DNA from: Spirirestis rafaelensis WJT71-NPBG6
Lineage (GTDB): Bacteria; Cyanobacteriota; Cyanobacteriia; Cyanobacteriales; Nostocaceae
Assembly (NCBI GenBank): GCA_019359015.1
Contig: JAHHID010000044.1
Span: 1 to 58,331 of the forward strand
Direction: 5' to 3'
Length of the DNA stretch: 58,331 nucleotides
In this document: piece after piece, positions 1-7,531 of the stretch
Layout of the letters: each line of letters opens with the position of its first letter
Position numbering within the stretch: the stretch's first letter is position 1
Notes under the pieces: generated by a model
Seen by the model: the letters and a program-made list of their open reading frames with translations, nothing else
Told to the model about the DNA's origin: nothing
Database searches by the model: none
Position numbers and translations under genes: made by a program

Positions 1-2
1 AA

Positions 3-581
3 TTGAGGGGGGAGAAAGGGGTTGCCGTCGGCAACCCCTTTCTCCCCCCTCCTAATGATTATCATTCTTATAAAGATGCTGTCTTTTGTTTTTTTTGGAA
101 TATTTTATTCTTTGGAAGTCCCTTAGAGGAAATTGAACCGGGTTATTCCTACAACACTAAACAAACGCTGGTTGTGGAGCGCGAAGTGCTTCACCAAATC
201 AATGGTTGGGACGAGAAATTTCGCTCTCGCGTTCACTCCGAACTGTTTTTGCGGCTCAACCCGGTTTGCTCGATTCTCGGTTTACCCGTCGTTACTTACC
301 AACTTACTGCCCACGACGGGGTGCGAGTCTCACGGGATGTAACGCTGCGTCAAGAAAGCTTTCAACGCCTTGTGCGTAAGCACGAATCTATTTTTAAAGC
401 GCATCCAAAGATGTTCGCGAGTTTTGTCTACGACCATGCCCTAAAATCCTACGAGCTCGGTCAACGTCGTGCTGCTTTGTTCAACTTATGCTGGGCAATG
501 CAAATAGCTCCGTTTCACACATTTAATCAATTTGTCCCACAATGTCATCAAAGTTTATTGAAAAAATTGTTAGTCGAATAA
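3..581 (+). CDS. Glycosyltransferase (family 2-like), C-terminal part, cut by window edge
   Basis: This open frame runs from the window edge to a TAA at 579-581. Residues around NTKQTLVVEREVLHQINGWD and FRSRVHSELFLRLN match the late part of GT-A fold family 2 glycosyltransferases, where a Gly-Trp-Asp segment is followed by an acidic catalytic-base region. The DXD-bearing nucleotide-binding N-terminus is missing, so either the gene begins upstream of the window or only a remnant is left. The TTG at position 3 sits beside a perfect palindrome and is unlikely to be the true start. Another glycosyltransferase follows on the same strand, which suggests a polysaccharide or glycolipid locus. The role is inferred; the sugar donor and acceptor are unknown. 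Confidence 0.6.
   Translation: MRGEKGVAVGNPFLPPPNDYHSYKDAVFCFFWNILFFGSPLEEIEPGYSYNTKQTLVVEREVLHQINGWDEKFRSRVHSELFLRLNPVCSILGLPVVTYQLTAHDGVRVSRDVTLRQESFQRLVRKHESIFKAHPKMFASFVYDHALKSYELGQRRAALFNLCWAMQIAPFHTFNQFVPQCHQSLLKKLLVE
5..51. repeat. Long perfect inverted repeat (22-bp arms, 3-nt loop)
   Basis: The arms at 5-26 and 30-51 are perfect reverse complements around the loop GTC. Each arm is G/C-strand asymmetric (G-run, AGAAAGGGG, TTGCC). The element lies in frame at the start of the partial glycosyltransferase reading frame and adds residues such as GEKGVAVGNPF, which do not look like glycosyltransferase sequence. It resembles the mobile palindromes common in cyanobacterial genomes; this assignment is an inference. 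Confidence 0.85.
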
Positions 582-693
582 AAGCCATAATATTTAACTT
601 AGCAGGGTAATTTGACACATAGCATCTACAATCAACAACATTATTGCAATTGTTGTTCAAACTAGTTTTATAATCACATTGAAGGAAATACAG

Positions 694-1749
694 ATGCAAA
701 AACTTGTTTCAGTAATAATACCCTGCTTTAATGCAGAAAGATGGTTAGCAGAAGCAATTGATAGTTGCTTGCAACAAACTTATGCAAACATCGAAATTAT
801 TGTAATTGATGATGGCTCAACTGACAATTCTTTAGAAATTATCAAAAGTTATGGAAATAAAATTATCTGGGAAAGTCTGCCTCATATAGGAGGAAATCAT
901 GCCAGAAATAGAGGCTTTATTTTATCAACAGGAGAGTATATTCAGTACCTAGATGCGGATGACTACATTTTACCTGAAAAAATAGAAAGGCAAGTCCGTT
1001 TTCTAGAGGAAACTGGCGCAGATGTTGTTTATGGTGATTGGAGACATAAACGCCATTTGCCTAACGGAACAAGTTTTTTGGATAAAATAGAGGTTTCTAA
1101 AGCACAACCAGATATCTTAGAGTCATTACTAGCAAATTGGTGGACAGCTGTTGCTTCTTTACTTTATAAAAGAAGCGCAGTAATGAATAGTGGTGGATGG
1201 GATGAAACTTTACTTGCTGCACAAGATAGAGATTTTTTCATATCAGTGGTAATCAATGATGCCAAAGTTGTATATCAACCAGGTTGCTATTCAATTTATA
1301 GACGATACGGTAATGTAACAGTTTCTAGTTCTTCTAAAAGCCTATGGGTGAAAAGCCACTATTTAGTATTAGATAAGGCAGAAAAAAAACTATTACAGTT
1401 GAACAAACTTTCGATGAAGTATCGCTATGCTTTAGCTAGATGTTGTTTTGAATTGGCTCGAGAATCTTTATTTATTGACTATTCACAATATTTAGAATTC
1501 TTAGAAAAAGCTTTAACTATCTTTCCTGATTTTAAGGCAAATAGTTCAAGAGCAGTTTATAAATTCGCTCAAAATATTTGTGGCTTTCGCCGAACCGAAA
1601 AAATTGCCTGTCGTTTCTTGTTTCTCAAAAGATTCGTCAATTCAATTAGCGATCGCCTTTTTGACTCTAAAGAAAAATTTGCCATCACACCGTATGTAGC
1701 AAACCACAATCACGAACTGACTGTCAAGCAAAAATCCCACGTTTCATAA
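694..1749 (+). CDS. Glycosyltransferase family 2
   Basis: This is a complete GT-A fold glycosyltransferase of about 351 residues. The N-terminus has the family signature VSVIIPCFNAERWL, followed by VIDDGSTDNS (nucleotide-sugar binding), the DXD-type metal site YLDADDY, and a later GGWDETLLAAQDRDFF segment that carries the likely catalytic acidic residue. The C-terminal 120 residues are helical and unassigned. The ATG at 694 was chosen because GAAGGA lies 7 bases upstream; a TTG at 679 is in frame but lacks a site. The gene is markedly A+T-rich compared with the partial glycosyltransferase upstream, which may mean separate acquisition. It probably transfers a sugar during exopolysaccharide, lipopolysaccharide or glycolipid synthesis at the cytoplasmic face of the membrane. 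Substrates cannot be told. Confidence 0.9.
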   Translation: MQKLVSVIIPCFNAERWLAEAIDSCLQQTYANIEIIVIDDGSTDNSLEIIKSYGNKIIWESLPHIGGNHARNRGFILSTGEYIQYLDADDYILPEKIERQVRFLEETGADVVYGDWRHKRHLPNGTSFLDKIEVSKAQPDILESLLANWWTAVASLLYKRSAVMNSGGWDETLLAAQDRDFFISVVINDAKVVYQPGCYSIYRRYGNVTVSSSSKSLWVKSHYLVLDKAEKKLLQLNKLSMKYRYALARCCFELARESLFIDYSQYLEFLEKALTIFPDFKANSSRAVYKFAQNICGFRRTEKIACRFLFLKRFVNSISDRLFDSKEKFAITPYVANHNHELTVKQKSHVS

Positions 1750-1786
1750 AAACTTGGGAATGTAATCATTTACGTATTTTGACTAC

Positions 1787-2272
1787 TTAGAATCTTAAAC
1801 CGACACCACCTTGTACTGACAGAGCAGTGCCACCCCCATCGCGGTAAGCATCAAAGGCAATGATGGCGTTACCAAAAATCACCGTGTTACTATTCGGTAC
1901 GACGTAATCAACTCCCGGTTGCAAAGCAAAGCTGATTTTATTACCCACAGGTGAAGGTGTATCACCACCAGCCAAGACCAAACCAGCACCCAAATAGGCG
2001 TCAGTTTGCCAATTTAAGGGCACGTCGTAGGAAACAGTGGGCACAACCGCTGTACTTTGACCAATTAAAGCTTGGGCACGAAAAGAAACTGGACTTTCCA
2101 GAAGCTTGTAGCGGACAGCAAGAACTCCGCCAATTTGACCACCGTCTGAAAGACCAACAGTCGGACCGACACCGACATAGCTACCATAAGCTACTTGAGC
2201 TTGTGCTGGTTGGGCAAAACTCACAAATGAACTAGCCAGAACTACTGACACTAAATACGGAAGATGCTTCAT
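1787..2272 (-). CDS. Exported beta-barrel-like protein of unknown function
   Basis: The product has a clear signal peptide (hydrophobic core PYLVSVVLASSFVSFA, cleavage after QPAQA) followed by about 130 residues of alternating, glycine-rich strands. It ends in GGVGLRF, and a terminal Phe is typical of outer-membrane beta-barrels. The ATG at 2272 is preferred over the one at 2287 because AGGAG lies 7 bases before it and the signal peptide then starts MKHLPY. No enzymatic motif was seen. It is probably a small outer-membrane or periplasmic protein. It stands alone, convergent with the glycosyltransferase. I do not recognise a named family. Confidence 0.75.
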   Translation of the reverse strand: MKHLPYLVSVVLASSFVSFAQPAQAQVAYGSYVGVGPTVGLSDGGQIGGVLAVRYKLLESPVSFRAQALIGQSTAVVPTVSYDVPLNWQTDAYLGAGLVLAGGDTPSPVGNKISFALQPGVDYVVPNSNTVIFGNAIIAFDAYRDGGGTALSVQGGVGLRF

Positions 2273-2377
2273 TTTCCGACTCCTCATATCACTTTAGATT
2301 ATCGATGTTGGATGTGAGATTGACAAGCCTTGTCTGAAAAATAGCTATCTGACTCAAGTTTGCTACGCATAGTACAA

Positions 2378-2743
2378 TTAATTTCCTAAGGTTAACACTC
2401 CTGAAGCCATATCTACTAACAAGCGACGAGTTTTCAACCACTGACGACCAAGTAAAACTTCTGACACTCCTTGTCCTACATGAACGGGAATGTCAAATTC
2501 ATTTTCATCAATTCGGACTTTCCCAGCATAGATATCAAATTTAACTTCTCCTCTTGCCATTCGCATATCTCGTTCGCCAACACAAGTCCAATCAAGCCCT
2601 TGTAAGTCTTGTTCATCAATTACCAGCCAGCCAGAGAAGCCTGTATCTAGCATTACATCAATTGGCAGTTCTAATTCATCAGCAGTAATCAGTTCAATCT
2701 CGAACAATAACTCGTCCCTTTCACCAAACCAACCCTCAATCAT
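2378..2743 (-). CDS. Retropepsin-like (clan AA) aspartic protease-fold protein
   Basis: This 121-residue protein carries the single aspartic-protease motif MLDTGFSGWLVID near residue 31 and a later hydrophobic-Gly segment, VLLGRQWL. That pattern fits the single-domain retropepsin-like proteins that are common in cyanobacteria and would have to dimerise to form an active site. Its start overlaps the stop of the upstream gene (ATGA at 2740-2743), so the two are probably translated as a coupled pair. Substrate and physiological role are unknown. A toxin-antitoxin-like role for the pair is possible but not shown by the sequence. Confidence 0.75.
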   Translation of the reverse strand: MIEGWFGERDELLFEIELITADELELPIDVMLDTGFSGWLVIDEQDLQGLDWTCVGERDMRMARGEVKFDIYAGKVRIDENEFDIPVHVGQGVSEVLLGRQWLKTRRLLVDMASGVLTLGN

Positions 2744-3057
2744 ATTGTTCCAGATACCCCAGTCTCATTAATCTGGAAGAGATAAAAAGGAGCGTTAGGG
2801 TGCTTTTGACGACACATATTCATAACAGCAATTTCATCTTTATCAATGAAATAATCTCCACTGTTCGGTTCAACAGTTATGTACCAGTTGTAGTGAGTTT
2901 TGATTAACTCTGGTTGAACCTTGTCAAAAATCGGTTTACAGCGTTGATAAAATGCCTCACGTTCAGCTTGTCGTTTGGCTTTCTGTTCTTCCGTCCACTG
3001 AATTTCGGGGAATATTCTTCCTCGTCGTGCTGTGCGCGTCGGTTTTGCTTCGGTCAT
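2740..3057 (-). CDS. Conserved-type hypothetical protein, partner of the retropepsin-like gene
   Basis: This 105-residue protein has a basic N-terminus (TEAKPTRTARRGR), a charged helix rich in Lys, Glu and Arg, and a C-terminal half with the pattern HYNWYITVEPNSGDYFIDKDE. That half reads as a compact alpha/beta domain. There is no signal peptide or membrane segment. The stop overlaps the start of the downstream retropepsin-like gene by four bases, so the two form a tight pair. Pairs of this kind occur in other cyanobacteria as I recall, but no function is established. The N-terminal charged region may bind a partner or nucleic acid; that is speculation. Confidence 0.65.
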   Translation of the reverse strand: MTEAKPTRTARRGRIFPEIQWTEEQKAKRQAEREAFYQRCKPIFDKVQPELIKTHYNWYITVEPNSGDYFIDKDEIAVMNMCRQKHPNAPFYLFQINETGVSGTI

Positions 3058-3170
3058 TGTTGTTTTATCAGGGTGTCTATTTTTTTATTTTTGCGTACTT
3101 TGGCTTTGTCTGCGCGTGGCGATCGCAGATATTTATCAAACTTGGAGTGATGATTGAAGCGATCGCTCTT

Positions 3171-3692
3171 TTAACTTTTCCTATTTATCCAATCTTCCCC
3201 ACCAGCTAATTGAGCTAGATAATCATCCATAATCGCTGGTAATTCTTTTGCCGAATAAGTATATGTTAAAGCCAGAAACGTAGTTGTTGTAGTTAAAATC
3301 TGCTTTCTATCCAGTATTGTTGATAGTTGAGAGCGAGTATATTTTCCGTTAAAAACTTCCAGACTTGCATCAGCTACAGCATCTTCAATTACTTCTTCTT
3401 CTATGAACGTTTCCCATTCATGTTTATTAATGTAGTAAGATGTTTTATTGGATTTAATATTTAACTTTCTAATTTCTTTGATTGAATTGCGAATAGAATT
3501 TACCCAAGAACCAGTTAATCTCTGTTCTAGTTGGTTTTTGATCAAATGAATCAAGAGAATGTTTAAATAAAATTGGATATTACGCAGAATACCTTGTTTA
3601 CTCATGCCCTCTAATTCATCAACAATCACCAAAGCATCTGCGTATCTTCCTTCCAGGATACTATTTCTTAGTTCGCTTAATTCTTGTGTCAT
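3171..3692 (-). CDS. DUF29-like protein
   Basis: The 173-residue product has the layout of the cyanobacterial DUF29 family: a short N-terminal segment with LVIVDELEGMSKQ, then a long helix with LNILLIHLIKNQLEQ followed by GSWVNSIRNSIKEI, and a variable C-terminus. The match is partial, because the usual N-terminal Tyr-Asp-x-Asp-Trp motif is missing. The ATG at 3692 is chosen over the in-frame TTG at 3707; a weak CAGG lies 9 bases upstream. It is 48 bases downstream of an antitoxin-like gene on the same strand and probably co-transcribed with it. DUF29 has no assigned biochemical role. Confidence 0.55.
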   Translation of the reverse strand: MTQELSELRNSILEGRYADALVIVDELEGMSKQGILRNIQFYLNILLIHLIKNQLEQRLTGSWVNSIRNSIKEIRKLNIKSNKTSYYINKHEWETFIEEEVIEDAVADASLEVFNGKYTRSQLSTILDRKQILTTTTTFLALTYTYSAKELPAIMDDYLAQLAGGEDWINRKS

Positions 3693-3740
3693 CTGTATTA
3701 CCTGCAAGACTTAACGGTGATTCTCGAAATTTAACACTGC

Positions 3741-3992
3741 TCACAGTTTTTCTAGACCATCCATTTCAGTGACAGGAAATTCCTTGTTGATGTCAACAAT
3801 TTCTGTTTGTGTATCTAAATCGTTAGCCATTGCCGCTACCTGTTCGTTCATATATTTTTTATCAATAAATTTATATGCTGTTAGCTTCTTTTCTTGCACT
3901 TGTCTTTTAATGCGTTCTAGAAGCCATTCTTGTTCTTCTAAAGACAAAGTACAAATTGAACGCTCTATTTCTAGTAAATGTGGTGATATCAT
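3741..3992 (-). CDS. Antitoxin-like small protein
   Basis: This 83-residue protein starts LLEIERSICTLSLEEQEWLLERI, a helix-rich pattern seen in cyanobacterial antitoxin-like proteins. It ends with AMANDLDTQTEIVDINKEFPVTEMDGLEKL, which resembles tails of antitoxins usually encoded just before a MazF/PemK toxin. No MazF/PemK gene follows here; the downstream neighbour is the DUF29-like gene. The reading frame stays open upstream of this ATG to about position 4190 in the same phase, so an N-terminal extension cannot be excluded, but that stretch overlaps a repeat hairpin and lacks a start signal. Assignment rests on sequence style only. Confidence 0.55.
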   Translation of the reverse strand: MISPHLLEIERSICTLSLEEQEWLLERIKRQVQEKKLTAYKFIDKKYMNEQVAAMANDLDTQTEIVDINKEFPVTEMDGLEKL

Positions 3993-4108
3993 ATTGCCTT
4001 TGTGCCAATAACAGCCGATTTCATAAACATATTGTAGTTTACAAGGCTGAGGGTTCGCTCTTTGACTCGCTCTTTTAACCGACCTAAAGGCAAGTTGACG
4101 GTAAATAT

Positions 4109-4137
4109 CGGTTGGGTTTTTTCTGTAAGTCCAACCG
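4109..4137. repeat. GGTTGG-type interspersed hairpin
   Basis: CGGTTGG at 4109-4115 pairs with CCAACCG at 4131-4137 around a 15-nt loop. A related sequence, GTAGGTTGGGTT, occurs near 4470. Similar GGTTGGGTT hairpins are dispersed in many filamentous cyanobacterial genomes (general knowledge). The element lies between the antitoxin-like gene and the divergent HicB-like gene. Confidence 0.6.
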
Positions 4138-4196
4138 ACAAGATAAAGTTTACTACATATAGCAAAATACCGTAGTTTGAGGATTTATAGCAAGAG

Positions 4197-4406
4197 ATGA
4201 GGCAAGTAATTATGTACAAAGATGAGGATAACTATTGGGTTGTGCAATGCCCAAGCTTGAAGGGATGTGTTAGCCAGGGTAAAACAAAACAGGAAGCACT
4301 GTCAAATATTAAGGAGGCTATAACAGGATACATTGCTGCTTTGGAAGAAGACGGTTTGCCTGTTCCAGAAGAAAATCTAGATAACAATTGTTTGGTGTTT
4401 GGATGA
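4197..4406 (+). CDS. HicB-like antitoxin-family protein
   Basis: The 69-residue product matches the short HicB family: YKDEDNYWVVQCPSLKGCVSQGKTKQEALSNIKEAITGY is the partial RNase H-like fold, and EEDGLPVPEE is the usual tail. HicB neutralises the HicA mRNA interferase, which binds RNA through a dsRBD-like fold. No HicA gene is visible. An ATG overlapping the stop (ATGA at 4403-4406) opens only a 20-codon frame with no HicA features. This copy is therefore an orphan, a regulator of another target, or the survivor of a decayed module. It also lacks an obvious C-terminal DNA-binding domain. Confidence 0.8.
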   Translation: MRQVIMYKDEDNYWVVQCPSLKGCVSQGKTKQEALSNIKEAITGYIAALEEDGLPVPEENLDNNCLVFG

Positions 4407-4566
4407 AGGCGATCGCACTCCTCACAGACACAACTGGCGCATATTGCAATTTATATAAAATTTGAATCGTAGGTTGGGTTTTGCTTCGCTCTAGATAAAC
4501 TACAGGCTACAAGCTTGTTTTTATTACGGTAGTATAAAATAAGAGAAAAAGTAAGAAAACTACCCT

Positions 4567-6201
4567 ATGTCAATCGAAGTAGTTAAGATAACTACTGACC
4601 AGTTAAATAAGTTACTTCAAGCTCAAGAAGGTCACTTTCTGGACTTAAAGTCGGTAGATATACAACCAGCCAAAGTAAGTAAATTCATTTCTGGATTCGC
4701 AAATGCCAATGGTGGAGAAATTTACATTGGCATTGATGAAGATACCACAGAAAGTCAAAAAAAAAGATTTTGGAGAGGGTTCGCAGATCAAGAGTCAGCA
4801 AATGGACATATCCAAATATTTGAGCAGCTTTTTCCTCTTGGGGAGAATTATTTATATACATTTCTCGATCTCGATACTGAAGCAGCTTCTGGACTAGTTT
4901 TACAACTAACTATTCACAAGTCACGAGAAATTGTCAAAAGTTCCGATGGAACTGTTTATATAAGACGTGGCGCACAAACTTTACCTATTAAAACGCAAGA
5001 AGCGCTAGAGAGACTAAAACTTGATAAAGGTATCGAGTCATTTGAGCGAAGAACAATTGATGTAGATTTGGAGTTAATTACAACTTCAAAACCAATGACT
5101 CAATTTATTAATGCTGTTGTTCCATCTACCGAAGCAGAAACATGGCTTAAAAAGCAGCAATTAATTCAACATAGTAAAGCGACAGTTGCCGGCGTTCTAT
5201 TGTTCGCTGATGAACCTCAAGCTATTCTTCCCAAGCGATGTGGGGTTAAAATATATCGATATAAAACAAAAGATATCGAAGGAACTAGGGATACTCTTGC
5301 TTTTGACCCAATAACAATTGAAGGCTGCTTATCTCACCAAATTGAACAAGCAGTAGCTAAAACAATAGAGATAGTAGAAGATATTCCCAAATTTGGAGAA
5401 AAAGGTTTGGAATCTATTATTTATCCAGAAGAAGCTATTCATGAAATTATAACTAATTCTGTGATACACAGAGACTACAGCATATTATCTGATGTTCATA
5501 TTCGTGTTTTTGATAATAGAATTGAGATTGAAAGTCCAGGAAAATTACCTGGTCATGTGACGGTGCAGAATATTTTAAAAGAACAATATGCGAGAAATGG
5601 AGCTATTGTTCGTATTATTAATAAATTTCCAAATGCTCCTAATAAAGATGTTGGAGAAGGATTAAATACCGCCTTTCAAGCAATGGCTAAATTAAGATTA
5701 AAGCCGCCTGATATTTATGAAAAAGATACATCTGTACTTGTAAATATCAAGCATGAACCTCTTGCATCAGTAGAAGCGACAATAATGGAGTATTTAGATA
5801 CTCATGAGGAGATTACTAATAAGATTGCACGGAAGCATACCGGAATTCGTTCGGAAGGAACAATTAAGGAAGCGTTTTATAGGTTGAGAGATAGGAGGCT
5901 TTTGGAGCCTGTACCTGGAAGAGCAAAAACTAAAGCGGCATGGCGTAAAGTTCAAGAGGTAAATAATCCAGCAGAGGATTTGCCTACAATCTATGATTTC
6001 TATCCGAAGTATGAGCAATTAGTGATGGAGTATCTCGCAGACCACGAAGAAATAACCAATAAAATAGGGCGGGAAATTACTGGAATTGAATCAGGTTCTG
6101 TAATGAATCAAATTTTTGATAGGTTGAGAAATAAAGGTCTAATTGAAATCATGCCTGATAGGCTACGTATCAACGCTGCGTGGCGCAAAGTCAAAAGTTA
6201 A
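4567..6201 (+). CDS. AlbA_2 / HATPase-type ATP-binding regulator with two winged-helix repeats
   Basis: This 544-residue protein resembles the COG2865 family. Residues about 20-110 form an AlbA_2 (Schlafen-like) domain with GHFLDLKS and FANANGGEIYIGIDED. Residues about 280-390 form a GHKL-type ATPase region with EAIHEIITNSVIHRDYS (the Asn box) and DVGEGLNTAF (a Gly-rich lid). The C-terminus holds two homologous helical segments of about 60 residues, each running from HEEITNKI to AAWRKV, which look like duplicated winged helices. Family members act as DNA- or RNA-binding regulators and sometimes occur in defence islands. A role in transcription or phage response is inferred only. It stands alone between a HicB-like gene and nadA. 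Confidence 0.75.
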   Translation: MSIEVVKITTDQLNKLLQAQEGHFLDLKSVDIQPAKVSKFISGFANANGGEIYIGIDEDTTESQKKRFWRGFADQESANGHIQIFEQLFPLGENYLYTFLDLDTEAASGLVLQLTIHKSREIVKSSDGTVYIRRGAQTLPIKTQEALERLKLDKGIESFERRTIDVDLELITTSKPMTQFINAVVPSTEAETWLKKQQLIQHSKATVAGVLLFADEPQAILPKRCGVKIYRYKTKDIEGTRDTLAFDPITIEGCLSHQIEQAVAKTIEIVEDIPKFGEKGLESIIYPEEAIHEIITNSVIHRDYSILSDVHIRVFDNRIEIESPGKLPGHVTVQNILKEQYARNGAIVRIINKFPNAPNKDVGEGLNTAFQAMAKLRLKPPDIYEKDTSVLVNIKHEPLASVEATIMEYLDTHEEITNKIARKHTGIRSEGTIKEAFYRLRDRRLLEPVPGRAKTKAAWRKVQEVNNPAEDLPTIYDFYPKYEQLVMEYLADHEEITNKIGREITGIESGSVMNQIFDRLRNKGLIEIMPDRLRINAAWRKVKS

Positions 6202-6370
6202 TAAACTATACTCTTTCAAATATTTGTATAATTAATTACTTTAAAAACACGATCGCTCACGTCTTAATCAAATCAGGATATTGAAGCTAGATGAGTTCCT
6301 ACAGGTGTTTGAGGACAAAGATTTGTAGGGAAAGATCGAACAATAATAAGACTACAATTAATTTCCTGTA

Positions 6371-6392
6371 GAGACGCGAGCGATCGCGTCTC
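6371..6392. repeat. GAGACGCGA palindrome (dispersed family)
   Basis: GAGACGCGA at 6371-6379 pairs with TCGCGTCTC at 6384-6392 around GCGA, embedding a HIP1 octamer. It is ten bases beyond the nadA stop, so it could act as a terminator for the minus-strand gene. A second copy of the family lies at 34066-34085 and a degenerate one near 55609. Confidence 0.7.
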
Positions 6393-6401
6393 CACAAATA
6401 T

Positions 6402-7376
6402 CTAAACGCTCATCTCTAACATCCGCTGCATCGGACGCAACGCTGCTAACCGTATCTCTTCAGACATCGTAATTTCCGGCGTCCTATTTTTCATCGCCAA
6501 ATACAACTTCTCCAGCGTATTCAACCGCATAAACGGACACTCGTTACAATTACAATTATTCATCGGCGGTGCGGGAATAAAGCGTTTGTGCGGTGCTAAT
6601 TTTTGCATTTGGTGAATGATTCCTGGCTCTGTAGCCACGATGAATTCTTTTGTTGGGCTTTCTTGACAATATTTGAGTAAAGCCGCTGTAGAGCCAATAA
6701 AGCTGGCGTGGCGCAATACTGAAGTTTCGCATTCTGGGTGTGCGATCGCCTCCGCTTGTGGATGTGCTATTTTTAACTGCACCATCTTCTTCTCAGAGAA
6801 GGTTTCATGCACAATACAGCTTCCTTGCCACAGTACCAAGTCTCGCTTTGTTTGTTCCATTACATACCGCCCTAAATTGCGATCGGGAGCAAAAATAATC
6901 GGTTGCTCTTTCGGTATCTGCTGCACTATCTTCACAGCGTTGGAACTAGTGCAGATAATATCGCTCATCGCCTTAATTTCGGCGGAACAGTTGATGTAGG
7001 AAATCACCAAATGTCCTGGATGAGCGGCTTTAAACTCTGCAAAATCCTGCGGAGGACAACTATCTGCTAAAGAACAACCAGCAGTCAAATCTGGTAAAAG
7101 TACCAATTTGTCAGGATTGAGAATCTTTGCTGTTTCTGCCATGAAGTGAACACCAGCAAAGACAATTACATCAGCATTGGTTTTAGCTGCTGCATTTGCC
7201 AGTTGTAGTGAATCTCCAATAAAGTCTGCGATATCCTGAATATCTGGCTCTTGATAATAATGTCCCAGAATAACCGCGTTGAGTTCTTTTTTGAGAGTCT
7301 CAATCGCTGCAAATAAATCGCGTGGTAATGCACCCAGTTGGGTGTTGTCTCGTTGAGCAAGTGCAGTGGTAAACAC
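6402..7376 (-). CDS. nadA: Quinolinate synthase
   Basis: NadA condenses iminoaspartate with dihydroxyacetone phosphate to quinolinate, the first committed precursor of NAD. The 324-residue protein shows the triplicated fold signatures and the three cluster cysteine contexts: [21 protein letters not shown] begins the first, [18 protein letters not shown] the second, and [15 protein letters not shown] the third. These together ligate a [4Fe-4S] cluster. [20 protein letters not shown] is the usual N-terminal hallmark. The chosen start is GTG at 7376; no strong ribosome site is visible. Length is normal for the family. The gene is monocistronic here, divergent from the metallophosphoesterase gene. 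Confidence 0.97.
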   Translation of the reverse strand: MFTTALAQRDNTQLGALPRDLFAAIETLKKELNAVILGHYYQEPDIQDIADFIGDSLQLANAAAKTNADVIVFAGVHFMAETAKILNPDKLVLLPDLTAGCSLADSCPPQDFAEFKAAHPGHLVISYINCSAEIKAMSDIICTSSNAVKIVQQIPKEQPIIFAPDRNLGRYVMEQTKRDLVLWQGSCIVHETFSEKKMVQLKIAHPQAEAIAHPECETSVLRHASFIGSTAALLKYCQESPTKEFIVATEPGIIHQMQKLAPHKRFIPAPPMNNCNCNECPFMRLNTLEKLYLAMKNRTPEITMSEEIRLAALRPMQRMLEMSV

Positions 7377-7531
7377 AGTTAGGAGTTGCTAGGAGATGCT
7401 AATATTTGTCTTGTGGAATCAATTATAGTAGTTTTTACCAAAAATAGAAGGTGGTTAATCCTCCTTCTTTGGGATTGTGTCAAAATAAGCTTGAGTTTCC
7501 TATGCTTGAAGAAGATGGCAAGGAAGATGGC

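Noticed and set aside
3989-4219. Open frame on the minus strand before the antitoxin-like gene
   Set aside because: It overlaps a dispersed GGTTGG hairpin, has no ribosome site, and its translation has no protein-like pattern.
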